Source: JAVBKX01 sp031553835 (lineage in GTDB: Bacteria; Bacteroidota; Bacteroidia; Bacteroidales; Azobacteroidaceae). From it: a DNA stretch of 64,000 nt. Below are positions 8,252 to 17,461 of the stretch, one piece after another. Where the stretch lies: positions 62,001 through 126,000 of the forward strand of contig JAVBKX010000041.1 in the NCBI GenBank assembly GCA_031553835.1. Direction: 5' to 3'. The notes beneath the pieces were generated by a model that was not told the origin of the DNA, did not search any database, and saw nothing but the letters and a program-made list of their open reading frames with translations. Position 1 is the first letter of the stretch; every line of letters starts with the position of its first letter. The position numbers and the translations under genes were made by a program.

Positions 8252-9379
8252 TCATCCTTCGGAAGAGCCACTGACAAATCGTTCGGCCATCAGTACGGTA
8301 TTTTCCAAAACTTCATATTCTTTTTCAAAACATTCGGAAAAAATACTTTTGCCTAAATTTTCCTGAATTTGTTTTTCCGTCCATAATTTACCGCCTTCAA
8401 AATGGAACATCCGCATTTCTTCTTCATCCTGAATCCTAACTGCATATAAATAAATAAGGCGATGCGTCGTTTCTCCTTTATACATATAACGGAATATGAA
8501 TTTTGCTTCTATATCTGCCTTTTTCGATTGTTTATATAATAAATTGAACACAGCCTCATCAAGACTATGATCATAACGCAAATATTTTTCAAAAGGATAA
8601 TCTATTTTTCCCGGATCCAAAATATAATAAGAAGGGCGCTCGGCCAAATAAAACATACCTTTGTATATAACCGCAATTCTGACTACCGGATGTAAAAATA
8701 TCCGTTTCGAATTCCGGCTAATGCTGAATGCAACTTTTCCGATTACGCTACCGCCTTCATTAACAACCGGCAACCAATCTTCTGTACTGATCTTACGACG
8801 AAAAGTAAACAACCGGATGTATTCAAATACGATAACAATTACAGCTATTGCTACCGAAACAACTGTATATATATACCAATCCGCCTTCGCCGAATGAATC
8901 GAGGCCGGCAATACCTGGTAAGCAACCACAATCAGCAAATGAGAAAACAACAGAAATTGATAACACTTGACTACATAGAGGTATTCGTTGAAAACCGTTT
9001 GCTGCACTTCATTGTCATTCCGTCGATCTATTTGTGCCAATTTCATTTTGAAAAAGGGACTGAATAGTAGCATCAAAGATATACAACAAAGGAATAAAAC
9101 TTCAAGGACAATGGGTACGTAGCGGCTTTCAATGGCATTGAAAGGATAAAAATAGGTCAAAATCAAATACAGTAAAAAAACAGAAACGGTGGTTATCATC
9201 ATATACGGAGGCCTTGCTTTTAACCCAAGCAGACATCCGATTGTAATGACTGCACAAGTTAAAATACCGGCAAGCAACGCATTAAAATGCGATATATAAT
9301 GCTGTAAGATTAAAAACAGAATCAGGGGCAAAACCCCAATTGCCGGATTATAGAACCATTTTAAAATTTTATTTACCAT
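8252..9379 (-). CDS. Membrane protein with degenerate NUDIX-like domain
   Basis: 375 residues. The N-terminal half has about six hydrophobic segments (residues 13-200). The C-terminal half starts LPVVNEGGSVIGKVAFSISR and continues LHPVVRIAVIYKGMFYLAERPSYY and PGKIDYPFEKYLRYDHSLDE. This follows the layout of IDI-type NUDIX hydrolases (VDEEGNVIGK...LHPVVH...LYLQKRP...PGKWD). The GX5EX7REXXEEXG Nudix box is not recognisable; there is only DHSLDEAVFNLLYKQ. A catalytically dead, sensory or binding NUDIX domain on a membrane anchor is inferred. Confidence 0.65.
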   Translation of the reverse strand: MVNKILKWFYNPAIGVLPLILFLILQHYISHFNALLAGILTCAVITIGCLLGLKARPPYMMITTVSVFLLYLILTYFYPFNAIESRYVPIVLEVLFLCCISLMLLFSPFFKMKLAQIDRRNDNEVQQTVFNEYLYVVKCYQFLLFSHLLIVVAYQVLPASIHSAKADWYIYTVVSVAIAVIVIVFEYIRLFTFRRKISTEDWLPVVNEGGSVIGKVAFSISRNSKRIFLHPVVRIAVIYKGMFYLAERPSYYILDPGKIDYPFEKYLRYDHSLDEAVFNLLYKQSKKADIEAKFIFRYMYKGETTHRLIYLYAVRIQDEEEMRMFHFEGGKLWTEKQIQENLGKSIFSECFEKEYEVLENTVLMAERFVSGSSEG

Positions 9380-9462
9380 ATAAACAACCTCTTACCTCCA
9401 AAACTACTCTCTCTCTACACTAATATAACATCCAGAATTTTGAATTGTTGTTCTTCTAAAAG

Positions 9463-10323
9463 TCATATTCTTAAAAAAGATTCAGAATGATATGACGAAC
9501 GTACCAACGGAGCGCTTTCAATATGCTGAAATCCTTTATTTAAGCCAATTTGTTTATACTCTTCAAAAACATCAGGATGTATGTATTTCTTCACCGGAAG
9601 ATTTTTTCTGCCCGGTTGCAAATATTGGCCGATCGATAATAGCCGGCAGCCGGTATGTAATACATCATCCATTGTTTCCAATATTTCACTTCGGGTTTCT
9701 CCCAGTCCAAGCATCAATCCGGTTTTGGCCGCAATATGGGAAGAAGAAATATAACGCAGTACTGCCAAGCTGGTCTCATAATCTGCTACACTGCGAATAT
9801 TGGGTGTCAGACTCCGCACCGTTTCCATGTTATGTGAAATTAAATTGGGACAAGCTTGTATCACCAAATCCAACAATGCAGTATTTCCCCTGAAGTCGGG
9901 AATAAGAACTTCTATGGTAGCGCCCGCATTATGCTGCTTAATTTTCCGGATGGTTTCGGCCCAATGATTGGCTCCGTAATCAGGAAGATCATCGCGATCG
10001 ACAGAAGTGATCACGACATGTTTCAATCTCATTTCCTTGACGGATAATGCGATTTTTTCCGGCTCCGAATGATCTAACGGTAATGGTTTACCACTTTTTG
10101 TATTACAGAATTTACAAGAACGGGTACAAATATCTCCTCCAATCATAAATGTCGCCGTTCCCCGATTCCAGCAATCGCCCAAATTCGGACACCGTCCGCT
10201 TTGACAAATTGTATGCAGACATTTTTTCCCGACAATTTTTCCTGTAGTGGAAAATTGATCGTTATTTCCTAAGTGTATTTTCAACCATTCCGGTTTGCGA
10301 ACTCTTACGTTATCGCCCTCCAT
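9463..10323 (-). CDS. lipA: Lipoyl synthase
   Basis: 286 residues, normal length. It has both Fe-S motifs: the auxiliary cluster C40-x4-C45-x5-C51 (CQSGRCPNLGDC) and the radical-SAM C66-x3-C70-x2-C73 (CTRSCKFC). The C-terminal APLVRSSYH segment supplies the serine of the family. It inserts sulfur into octanoyl-carrier domains to make lipoyl cofactors. It sits 6 bases after the S9 peptidase stop on the same strand, so the two are likely cotranscribed. Confidence 0.97.
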   Translation of the reverse strand: MEGDNVRVRKPEWLKIHLGNNDQFSTTGKIVGKKCLHTICQSGRCPNLGDCWNRGTATFMIGGDICTRSCKFCNTKSGKPLPLDHSEPEKIALSVKEMRLKHVVITSVDRDDLPDYGANHWAETIRKIKQHNAGATIEVLIPDFRGNTALLDLVIQACPNLISHNMETVRSLTPNIRSVADYETSLAVLRYISSSHIAAKTGLMLGLGETRSEILETMDDVLHTGCRLLSIGQYLQPGRKNLPVKKYIHPDVFEEYKQIGLNKGFQHIESAPLVRSSYHSESFLRI

Positions 10324-10329
10324 GTGTAT

Positions 10330-12495
10330 TTATAAATTATCTTCCAAAAAACGAGTCAACCGATGATACAAATGCAAACGGGTAGTTTCGCCTAATAAAC
10401 TGTGATTTTTATTCGGATAAATTTGCATGTCAAATAATTTTCCCGCCTCAATCAATCCATTGGCATAATACAACGTATTCTGGTAATGTACATTATCATC
10501 GGATGTACCATGAACCAATAATAGTTTTCCTTGCAAATTACTTGCCATATTGATTAGAGAGGTCTGTTTATACCCGATAAAATTTTCTTTGGGCGTACGC
10601 ATGTACCTTTCTGTATAAATAGTATTGTATAATTTCCAATCGGTGACCGGAGCAATGGATATGCCGGCTTTGAAAATTCCGTTGCTTCGACTCATGGATA
10701 ATAAGGTAATCGTTCCGCCGTAACTCCATCCCCAAATAGCAATGCGTTTTTTATCCACATAAGATAAAGAAGCTAAATAGTTGGCTCCGGCAATCTGATC
10801 GTCCGATTCGATGATGCCAAGATTCTGATAAGTACATTTTCTGAATTGTTCGCCCCGGGCTCCGGTTCCGCGTCCGTCAATACACACAACCAAATATCCC
10901 TGAGCCGCCATATATTCTTCCCAGTCAAGCGAATATTTATCAAGCGCCGACTGTGAATTAGGCCCGCTGTATTGTACCATTAATACCGGATATTTTTGTG
11001 AAGCTGAAAATGCTGTTGGTTTTATCATCCAACCGTTCAATTCGACTCCGGAAGAATTGGTGAATTTAAAAAATTCTTTTGATCCGATTTGATATTGTTT
11101 CAGTATATTAACCAATTGTTGATTGTCTTCCAGTACCGATAATTCTTTTCCTTTATTATCATTAATAGTAACGAGAGCGGGTGTAGAAACATTAGAATAC
11201 CGGTTAATAAAATAGTTGCAATTATTATTAAATGAAGCGGCATTAGTACCTGTCCGTACCGACAACCTGGTTTTTACTCCTTTTTCATCTATCCGGTACA
11301 CCGCCCGCTGCAACGGGCTCTCTTCTGCCGATTGATAATACACTGTATGCGTAGCAGGGTCGGATCCATAAAAAGCAGTTACATCCCAATTGCCGGATGT
11401 CAATTGTTTTTGAAGCACTCCGGCGGCCGAATACAAATATATATGGGTAAATCCGCTTTTTTCACTGACATAGATGAAATTATCTTTAGTAAAAGTGATA
11501 TATTTCAACAGATCAGAATCGATATAACATTGGTTTTCTTCTTTCAATACCATTTTTGCCAGGCCCGACCGGGGATTGACATAATACATACAGAAAATAT
11601 TTTGTTGCCGGTTCAAAGTCATTACGGCCAACTGATCGATGGTTTCCGTATATTTAATCAAAGGAATATATCCATCGGCATCTAAGGGAACTGCCATTTT
11701 CTTAATATCTTTGGTTTCCACACTATACGAATGGCAAGTGACTACCGAATTATTTTGTCCGGCTTTCGGATATTTGAATGATTGCAAAGCGGGATAAAGC
11801 GAACCATCGAACACCTGAAAATCAAAAGTGGGAACTTGAGTTTCATCAAATCTGACAAAAGAAAGAAATTTACTGTCGGGCGACCACGACATCAGGCTGG
11901 TTTGCACAAATTCTTCTTCATACACCCAATCGGTAATTCCATTGATGATTTTTCCGGCAACTCCGTCTTTCGTTACCTGCGACTCTGTGTCGTAGTCGTA
12001 TTTTTTCAACCAAATGTTATTATCACGTACAAAGGCGCACATCCGTCCGTCCGGAGAAATCAACGGAGCCATTAGTTTTCCCGAAGTATCAGATAACGGT
12101 TTCAGAAAATTCCGGCGTACATCATAGTCGTAAATATTAGCTTTCCATGAACGTCGATATACATATTCTTTATCTTTCCACACGATGATCCTGAAACCGG
12201 TAGAGCTAATCAAATACCCCTCTATTTTATCCAATTGTGTTTCCCTTACAGTCTTTACATTGAATAATGTATCAACTATTTTGCCCGTCTTATAAGCATA
12301 CTTCAAAATCAATGTACCATCTTCGCTCAACCGGGTATAATGTTCCCCATCCGGCAACGATTGTATGTCGCCAATGCTTTTCTGGGCAAATTTGCCTTCA
12401 ACTACAGATTGTAAATCAATGGATTTATTTCCTGTTTGAGAGAATGTTAACTGTATTGTCAGAGACAACAAACAAAGAAAAAACAATCGTTTCAT
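10330..12495 (-). CDS. Exported S9-family dipeptidyl peptidase (DPP-IV type)
   Basis: 721 residues from the ATG at 12495, which starts a good signal peptide (MKRLFFLCLLSLTIQLTFSQ); upstream in-frame codons lie inside the inverted repeat. An eight-bladed propeller occupies roughly 40-490 (with EEEF, the DPP-IV-type Glu motif, in DWVYEEEFVQ). The alpha/beta hydrolase domain follows, with nucleophile S591 in GWSYGG, Asp in HGTSDDNVH and H698 in KNHS. It removes N-terminal dipeptides, usually X-Pro, from peptides in the periplasm; the exact specificity is inferred. Confidence 0.93.
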   Translation of the reverse strand: MKRLFFLCLLSLTIQLTFSQTGNKSIDLQSVVEGKFAQKSIGDIQSLPDGEHYTRLSEDGTLILKYAYKTGKIVDTLFNVKTVRETQLDKIEGYLISSTGFRIIVWKDKEYVYRRSWKANIYDYDVRRNFLKPLSDTSGKLMAPLISPDGRMCAFVRDNNIWLKKYDYDTESQVTKDGVAGKIINGITDWVYEEEFVQTSLMSWSPDSKFLSFVRFDETQVPTFDFQVFDGSLYPALQSFKYPKAGQNNSVVTCHSYSVETKDIKKMAVPLDADGYIPLIKYTETIDQLAVMTLNRQQNIFCMYYVNPRSGLAKMVLKEENQCYIDSDLLKYITFTKDNFIYVSEKSGFTHIYLYSAAGVLQKQLTSGNWDVTAFYGSDPATHTVYYQSAEESPLQRAVYRIDEKGVKTRLSVRTGTNAASFNNNCNYFINRYSNVSTPALVTINDNKGKELSVLEDNQQLVNILKQYQIGSKEFFKFTNSSGVELNGWMIKPTAFSASQKYPVLMVQYSGPNSQSALDKYSLDWEEYMAAQGYLVVCIDGRGTGARGEQFRKCTYQNLGIIESDDQIAGANYLASLSYVDKKRIAIWGWSYGGTITLLSMSRSNGIFKAGISIAPVTDWKLYNTIYTERYMRTPKENFIGYKQTSLINMASNLQGKLLLVHGTSDDNVHYQNTLYYANGLIEAGKLFDMQIYPNKNHSLLGETTRLHLYHRLTRFLEDNL

Positions 12496-12512
12496 AATTA
12501 TTTTATTTTTGA

Positions 12513-12580
12513 ACCACATAGGCATATAGATCACAATAGTTTCATCTTCCATCCATCTGTGTCCTATATGCCTATGTGGT
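12513..12580. repeat. Inverted repeat with perfect 17-bp arms
   Basis: ACCACATAGGCATATAG at 12513-12529 is exactly complementary to 12564-12580, with a 34-base spacer. The arms look like related short units (CACATAG, GCATATAG, GACACAG), akin to the heptamer arrays. It lies between the miaA stop and the S9 peptidase start on the same strand, so a transcript would form a hairpin. Confidence 0.8.
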
Positions 12581-13472
12581 GAATATTTCGTAGATGCTCA
12601 CAAATTTTCGCTTCTTCGGCCGGATGAAACCAGGTTATTTCCGGATCTCTTTTAAACCAGGTCATCTGTTTGCGGGAATAAATCCGGCTGTTTTGCTTAA
12701 TTTTTTCAATGGCCGAATTCAAATCATATTCTCCTTCAAAATAACTGAACAATTCTTTGTATCCGACCGTATTCAACGCATTCAGTCCTTTGAAAGGATA
12801 AACATTGCGGGCTTCTTCAAGCAATCCTGCTTCCATCATTTGATCTACCCGAAGATTAATTCGTTTGTACAATTCGTCGCGATCGCGAAACAATCCTATT
12901 TTGATTATGTTGAATTCGCGTTGTTTTTTTGAATTTGTGCGCAACGAAGAATAGGGCTTTCCTGTCATCAGGCATACTTCCACAGCATGAATCACCCGTT
13001 TATAATTTTTCAAATCCACCTGGTGATAAAAATCGGGGTCCAATAACCTGAGCTGATTCCGGATCGGTTCCAATCCTTCTTCTTTATATTGTCGCAACAA
13101 ATCCTTCCGCAAATTTTCATCAATAGTCGGTAATTCATCAATTCCATTACAAACCGCATCAATGTACATCATCGAACCGCCTGCCATCAATACAGTAGCA
13201 TGATCTTGATAAAGCCACGGAAGGAGTGCAATTACATCTTCTTCAAATTGACTGGCGCTGTAATAATCCGACAGTTCCAATTGACCGACAAAATAATGAG
13301 GCACTCGTTGTTGTTGCGCCGCAGTAGGCGCTGCCGTTCCGATAGGAAGCGCTTTATATAATTGGCGCGAATCGGCCGAAATAATCGGAGTGTAGAGTTT
13401 TTCCGCAATATTCAAACAGAGTTCGGTTTTTCCTACACCCGTAGGCCCAAGTATCACAAGTAATGTGTTCAC
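12564..13472 (-). CDS. miaA: tRNA dimethylallyltransferase
   Basis: 302 residues. The N-terminal P-loop GPTGVGKTEL (residues 9-18) is followed by SADSRQLYKALPIGTA, the DSRQ motif that binds substrate A37, and later PHYFVGQLE and RKQMTWFKRDPEITWF. It adds the dimethylallyl group to A37 of tRNAs reading UNN codons. Four bases separate it from the upstream pRiA4b-like gene. The C-terminus overlaps one arm of the inverted repeat. Confidence 0.96.
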   Translation of the reverse strand: MNTLLVILGPTGVGKTELCLNIAEKLYTPIISADSRQLYKALPIGTAAPTAAQQQRVPHYFVGQLELSDYYSASQFEEDVIALLPWLYQDHATVLMAGGSMMYIDAVCNGIDELPTIDENLRKDLLRQYKEEGLEPIRNQLRLLDPDFYHQVDLKNYKRVIHAVEVCLMTGKPYSSLRTNSKKQREFNIIKIGLFRDRDELYKRINLRVDQMMEAGLLEEARNVYPFKGLNALNTVGYKELFSYFEGEYDLNSAIEKIKQNSRIYSRKQMTWFKRDPEITWFHPAEEAKICEHLRNIHHIGI

Positions 13473-13476
13473 TTAT

Positions 13477-14034
13477 TTAATAGGAATCGTCATACGGATT
13501 AGTAGCAGGACCATCTAATCCTTCAAATCCATCGCTATCCAATTCATCGATGTCAAATTCTTCATCTCCATAAAAATTCTCTTCCAATCCGGTTGCTTCG
13601 GTCGAAATAGAATTCATATCTTCGATGGATGACAATTGAACCGGAGGAGTTCCTACCGATTTGGTACATATTGCTTTTGCCTGATTTTTTCCGGTAATAA
13701 TTTCCCGCAATTCCATAAAGAACACGCGATCCATCAGCGAATCAAAGACAAACATCAATTTTTGTTTTTCTTCTTCCAGCAAATCATACAAATGCGTTTC
13801 ATTCATAATATAGCTATCTTCCTCCGAATTGGTATCCATCTCGATCAAAGTAACTTCCACCTGCCTGCTCCAGTCATCGCCACAAACAAAAAAGGAAGTC
13901 ATCTGGTCTTTGGCATAACCGACCGAATCCAAAATAGCATTTTGCAAGTCCAAAAATGTAGCGTCCGAATCAATAGTGATTTCTCTCTTGAATTCTTCGA
14001 CTTCATCTGATAACAATAAAAAGCGGTAAACCAT
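13477..14034 (-). CDS. pRiA4b ORF-3-like protein
   Basis: 185 residues from the ATG at 14034, preceded by GGGGA; the longer frame to 14097 would overlap lpxA by 50 bases and adds nothing homologous. The pattern (MVYRFLLLSDEVEEFKREI, FLDLQNAILDSVGY, FFVCGDDW, LMFVFDSLMDRVFFMELREI) matches the plasmid pRiA4b ORF-3 / IS1096 passenger-like fold seen in this lpx-miaA cluster of Bacteroidetes. The C-terminal tail is acidic and disordered (GDEEFDIDELDSDGFEGLDG). Biochemical function is unknown. Confidence 0.75.
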   Translation of the reverse strand: MVYRFLLLSDEVEEFKREITIDSDATFLDLQNAILDSVGYAKDQMTSFFVCGDDWSRQVEVTLIEMDTNSEEDSYIMNETHLYDLLEEEKQKLMFVFDSLMDRVFFMELREIITGKNQAKAICTKSVGTPPVQLSSIEDMNSISTEATGLEENFYGDEEFDIDELDSDGFEGLDGPATNPYDDSY

Positions 14035-14047
14035 AAATTTTCCCCAT

Positions 14048-14827
14048 TTAAATATCCAGGTATCCCCGGATAATTCCACGTTGCGAATTAATAACAAATT
14101 GAAGGATCATTTCTTTTTCTTCAGAATCGGGCATATTGGCATCAATCGCCTTCACTGCATCTGTATTATTGAGTCCTGACTGATATAAAGTACGGTACAT
14201 TTCCTGAATGCTGCCAATTTGCTCATTAGTAAACCCTCTTCTCCTCAATCCGACAATATTAACACCCGAAAAAGAAAGAGGTTCACGACCGGCAATAATA
14301 TAAGGCGGAATATCTTTTCCACAACGGGAACCTCCCTGGATCATTACATGTTTTCCAATCCGGGTAAACTGGTGAACCAATGTCCCCCCACTTAATATTG
14401 CATAGTCATCCACTTCTACTTCTCCGGCTATCTGGGTAGCATTGCCGACAATCACGTGGTCTTTCAGTACACAATCGTGAGCGACATGAGCATACGCCAT
14501 AATCAAACAATTATTTCCGACAGAGGTCTTCCCCTTCGATGCGGTTCCCCTGTTGATGGTGGCGCATTCACGGATTGTCGTATTATCACCTATGTAACAA
14601 ATTGTATCTTCTCCGGCAAATTTCAAATCCTGAGGAATTCCGGATACAACTGCACCGGGAAAAATCTGGCAATTTTTTCCAATTCGCGCCCCGTCGAGGA
14701 TTACGGCATTCGGATAGATATAACTACCTTCGCCTATCACTACGTTTTGGGCTACCGTAACAAATGGGCTGATTGTTACATTCGCTCCTATCTGTGCACC
14801 CGGATGTACATTTGTCATATCTTTCAT
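14048..14827 (-). CDS. lpxA: UDP-N-acetylglucosamine acyltransferase
   Basis: 259 residues with an N-terminal left-handed beta helix of hexapeptide repeats (NVHPGAQIGANVTISPFVTV) and the catalytic histidine in MAYAHVAHDC near residue 122. A C-terminal helical domain (LRRRGFTNEQIGSIQEMYRTLY) is typical of LpxA. It performs the first acylation of lipid A synthesis. It is the third gene of the lpxD, lpxC-fabZ, lpxA run. Confidence 0.96.
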   Translation of the reverse strand: MKDMTNVHPGAQIGANVTISPFVTVAQNVVIGEGSYIYPNAVILDGARIGKNCQIFPGAVVSGIPQDLKFAGEDTICYIGDNTTIRECATINRGTASKGKTSVGNNCLIMAYAHVAHDCVLKDHVIVGNATQIAGEVEVDDYAILSGGTLVHQFTRIGKHVMIQGGSRCGKDIPPYIIAGREPLSFSGVNIVGLRRRGFTNEQIGSIQEMYRTLYQSGLNNTDAVKAIDANMPDSEEKEMILQFVINSQRGIIRGYLDI

Positions 14828-14836
14828 TAATCGATT

Positions 14837-16219
14837 TTATTTATTTTTTACGATTTGAGCCATAAATTCGGCTTCACATACTACTTTATCCCCTACAAAA
14901 ACATATCCTTTCATATTGGAAATTCCTCTGCGGATTTCAGATAATAATTCCAATCGAAGAATAATGGTATCTCCGGGAATTACTTTCTGGCGAAATTTCA
15001 CATTATCTATTTTCATGAAGTAGGTAGAATATCGATGCGGTTCGTCAACACTGTTCAATACCAACAATCCGCCGGTTTGAGCCATGGCTTCCACCAACAA
15101 CACTCCGGGCATAACCGGTTCTTCCGGAAAATGTCCCTGGAAAAACGGTTCGTTGACAGAAACATTTTTCAAACCTACAATGTAATTGTCCCCTATTTCT
15201 AAGATTTTTTCAACTAATAAGAATGGATAACGGTGTGGCAATAATTGTTTGATTCGATTAATATCCATCACCGGAGCTATATTCGGATCATATATCGGAG
15301 CCTGCACTTCGTTGATTTTAATATCTTTGCGAATCAACCGGGCAAATTGGTTATTGATTTTATGTCCCGGACAAGTAGCAATAATCCGTCCTTTAATGGG
15401 TTTGCCGATCAATGCAATATCTCCTATTATATCAAGCAGCTTATGGCGCGCCGGTTCGTTGGGAAATACAAGCGGTTTGTTCATGATGTAACCCAATTGA
15501 GTCGCGTCTTTTCGCGCCACTCCCATCGTGTCGGCCAATTTATCGAATCGCTCCTGGCTAATCTGCCGTTCGTATATTACAATTGCATTATCCAAATCAC
15601 CACCCTTAATCAGGTTGTTTTGTAATAATGGTTCGATTTCCCTGACAAACACAAATGTACGGCTGGATGCTATTTCTTCTTTAAAATCGTTGAGATCTTC
15701 CAACGAAGCGTATTGGTTATCGAGAAAAACGGAATCGAATGCAATCAGCGCATTGACACTGAATTTATCATCAGGAAGGATGAGAATGGAGGATCCGGTT
15801 TCTTCATCTTTCACCTCTATCTTATGTTTTACAATGTAATAATCACGTTTGGCATTTTGTTCGACAAGCCCTACCCGCTCAATTTCCCTTGCATAAATTC
15901 CGGCGCTTCCATCCAATATCGGGAATTCCGGAGCATCTACTTCAATCAGGCAGTTATTCACTTCATAAGCATATAATGCAGACAAAGCATGTTCTACGGT
16001 GCTGACTTGCGCTTCATTTTTCGATAATACCGTTCCTCGTTGTGTTCCGGAAACATTTTCCGCCAATGCATCAATGACAGGTTCTCCCTCTAAATCGATC
16101 CGTTTGATTTTATAACCGTAATTTTCCGGAGCCGGATTAAATTTAATTTTAATATTCAATCCTGTATGTAATCCTTTTCCTTCTAATGAAAAACTTTCTT
16201 TTAACGTTTTTTGCTTCAT
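14837..16219 (-). CDS. lpxC: Bifunctional LpxC deacetylase / FabZ hydroxyacyl-ACP dehydratase
   Basis: 460 residues from the ATG at 16219; the frame can be extended to a TTG at 16228 but that is less likely. Residues about 1-300 are LpxC, with the zinc-site motifs EHALSALYAYEVNN and ARHKLLDIIGDIALIGKP. Residues about 310-460 are FabZ, with HRYPFLLVEKI and GHFPEEPVMPGVLLVEAMAQTGG carrying its His/Glu. The fusion is the normal form in Bacteroidetes. It couples the committed step of lipid A synthesis to supply of the acyl chain. It lies between lpxD (17-base gap) and lpxA (9-base gap). Confidence 0.97.
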   Translation of the reverse strand: MKQKTLKESFSLEGKGLHTGLNIKIKFNPAPENYGYKIKRIDLEGEPVIDALAENVSGTQRGTVLSKNEAQVSTVEHALSALYAYEVNNCLIEVDAPEFPILDGSAGIYAREIERVGLVEQNAKRDYYIVKHKIEVKDEETGSSILILPDDKFSVNALIAFDSVFLDNQYASLEDLNDFKEEIASSRTFVFVREIEPLLQNNLIKGGDLDNAIVIYERQISQERFDKLADTMGVARKDATQLGYIMNKPLVFPNEPARHKLLDIIGDIALIGKPIKGRIIATCPGHKINNQFARLIRKDIKINEVQAPIYDPNIAPVMDINRIKQLLPHRYPFLLVEKILEIGDNYIVGLKNVSVNEPFFQGHFPEEPVMPGVLLVEAMAQTGGLLVLNSVDEPHRYSTYFMKIDNVKFRQKVIPGDTIILRLELLSEIRRGISNMKGYVFVGDKVVCEAEFMAQIVKNK

Positions 16220-16236
16220 TATTACCAATTATTTAC

Positions 16237-17286
16237 TTACTTCTTGAGTTGTTCTTTTAACTCGGCTACTTCTTTTTGTAACTGATTCAATGTCCGGTAT
16301 AAATCGGGCAATTTCGGGAAAACAACACTTGACCGGAAAAATCCTTTTACATCAAACGCCGGGCTTCCTATAATACTCCTGTCAGCTTCAATATCACTGA
16401 GCACCCCCGCCTGAGCTCCGATTTTCACATTATTCCCTGTCTTAATGTGACCGGCCAATCCGGCTTGTCCGCCCAACATATTGTTGCGACCTATTTTCGT
16501 TGAACCGGAAATTCCTACCTGGGCGGCCATCGCTGTATTTTCGCCCACTTCAACATTATGAGCGATCTGAATCAGATTATCCAACTTAACCCCGGAATGA
16601 ATGATGGTGGAGCCCATGACAGCCCTATCTACCGTGGTATTTGCTCCAATTTCGACATTATCTTCAATAATGACATTGCCTAATTGGGGTATTTTTTTAT
16701 ACACTTCTCCTTCGGTTGCAAACCCAAAACCATCTGCACCGATCACCGCGCCGGAATGAATAATGCAATTTTTCCCAACTACACAATCGGCATAAATCGT
16801 TACGCCCGGATAAATGATGGTATGATCTCCGATGGAAACATTATCTCCGATATACGCTTGCGGATAAATCTGAACATGTTGTCCTAATTTGACATTTTCG
16901 CCAATGTAAGCCAATGCTCCGACATACACCTGATCAGCAGGATAATTTGCAGAATCACAAATACAAGCCATGGAATGGATACCCGTTTTCTTCTGTTTGA
17001 GCTGATCAACCATACTCATCAGTACAGCCAGGGCTGCATAGGCATTTTCAACACGGATAAGAGTGAGAGTGGAAGGAAGCGGCTTTTCAGGAGCAAAATC
17101 CCGGTTAACCAAAGCAATACTTGCTTTTGTGTCGTAGATATATTGGACATATTTAAGATTAGCAAGAAACGTAAGCGTTCCCGGTTGCCCCTCTTCAATT
17201 TTGGAAAAACTGCCCACTTTTACAGCAGCATCTCCCTCCACGCTTCCTTGCAGAATTTCGGCAATTTGTTTTGCACTAAACTCCAT
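16237..17286 (-). CDS. lpxD: UDP-3-O-(3-hydroxyacyl)glucosamine N-acyltransferase
   Basis: 349 residues: an N-terminal uridine-binding domain (EFSAKQIAEILQGSVEGD; GTLTFLANLKY) and then many hexapeptide repeats of a left-handed beta helix (YVGALAYIGENVKLGQ onward), with the catalytic His in IQIAHNVEVGENT. The C-terminus is a short coiled helix (LNQLQKEVAELKEQLKK). It adds the second acyl chain in lipid A synthesis. It is the first gene of the lpx cluster, with a heptamer repeat just upstream. Confidence 0.96.
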   Translation of the reverse strand: MEFSAKQIAEILQGSVEGDAAVKVGSFSKIEEGQPGTLTFLANLKYVQYIYDTKASIALVNRDFAPEKPLPSTLTLIRVENAYAALAVLMSMVDQLKQKKTGIHSMACICDSANYPADQVYVGALAYIGENVKLGQHVQIYPQAYIGDNVSIGDHTIIYPGVTIYADCVVGKNCIIHSGAVIGADGFGFATEGEVYKKIPQLGNVIIEDNVEIGANTTVDRAVMGSTIIHSGVKLDNLIQIAHNVEVGENTAMAAQVGISGSTKIGRNNMLGGQAGLAGHIKTGNNVKIGAQAGVLSDIEADRSIIGSPAFDVKGFFRSSVVFPKLPDLYRTLNQLQKEVAELKEQLKK

Positions 17287-17288
17287 TG

Positions 17289-17405
17289 TTTTAAGTTATA
17301 AGTTACAGGTTTTAAGTTACAGGTTTTAAGGATCGTCCACAACTGACATCTTTTTTCAGGTGTGAGCGGACTTTGAACTTAAAACTTAGAACTTAAAACT
17401 TAATT
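17289..17405. repeat. Inverted heptamer repeat upstream of lpxD
   Basis: The left arm, 17289-17330, is six exact-register heptamers (TTTTAAG, TTATAAG, TTACAGG, TTTTAAG, TTACAGG, TTTTAAG). The right arm, 17371-17405, is five heptamers in the reverse sense (CTTTGAA, CTTAAAA, CTTAGAA, CTTAAAA, CTTAATT). A 40-base spacer separates them. The architecture matches 5558-5690 but the unit is different and AT-rich. It fills most of the 175-base gap before lpxD. Confidence 0.85.
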
Positions 17406-17461
17406 GGGACAAAGTTCGGAAAATATTTTGAATCCCCCAAATACATCTTTTTCTTTCGTGG

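Noticed and set aside
12496..12552. N-terminal extension of the S9 peptidase gene
   Set aside because: It would put residues before a good signal peptide and translate the inverted repeat; the ATG at 12495 is better.
14035..14097. Extension of the pRiA4b-like gene into lpxA
   Set aside because: A 50-base overlap with lpxA and no homology in the added residues; ATG at 14034 has a GGGGA ahead of it.
14837..16219. LpxC-FabZ fusion as a novel gene fusion
   Set aside because: This fusion is the normal form in Bacteroidetes.
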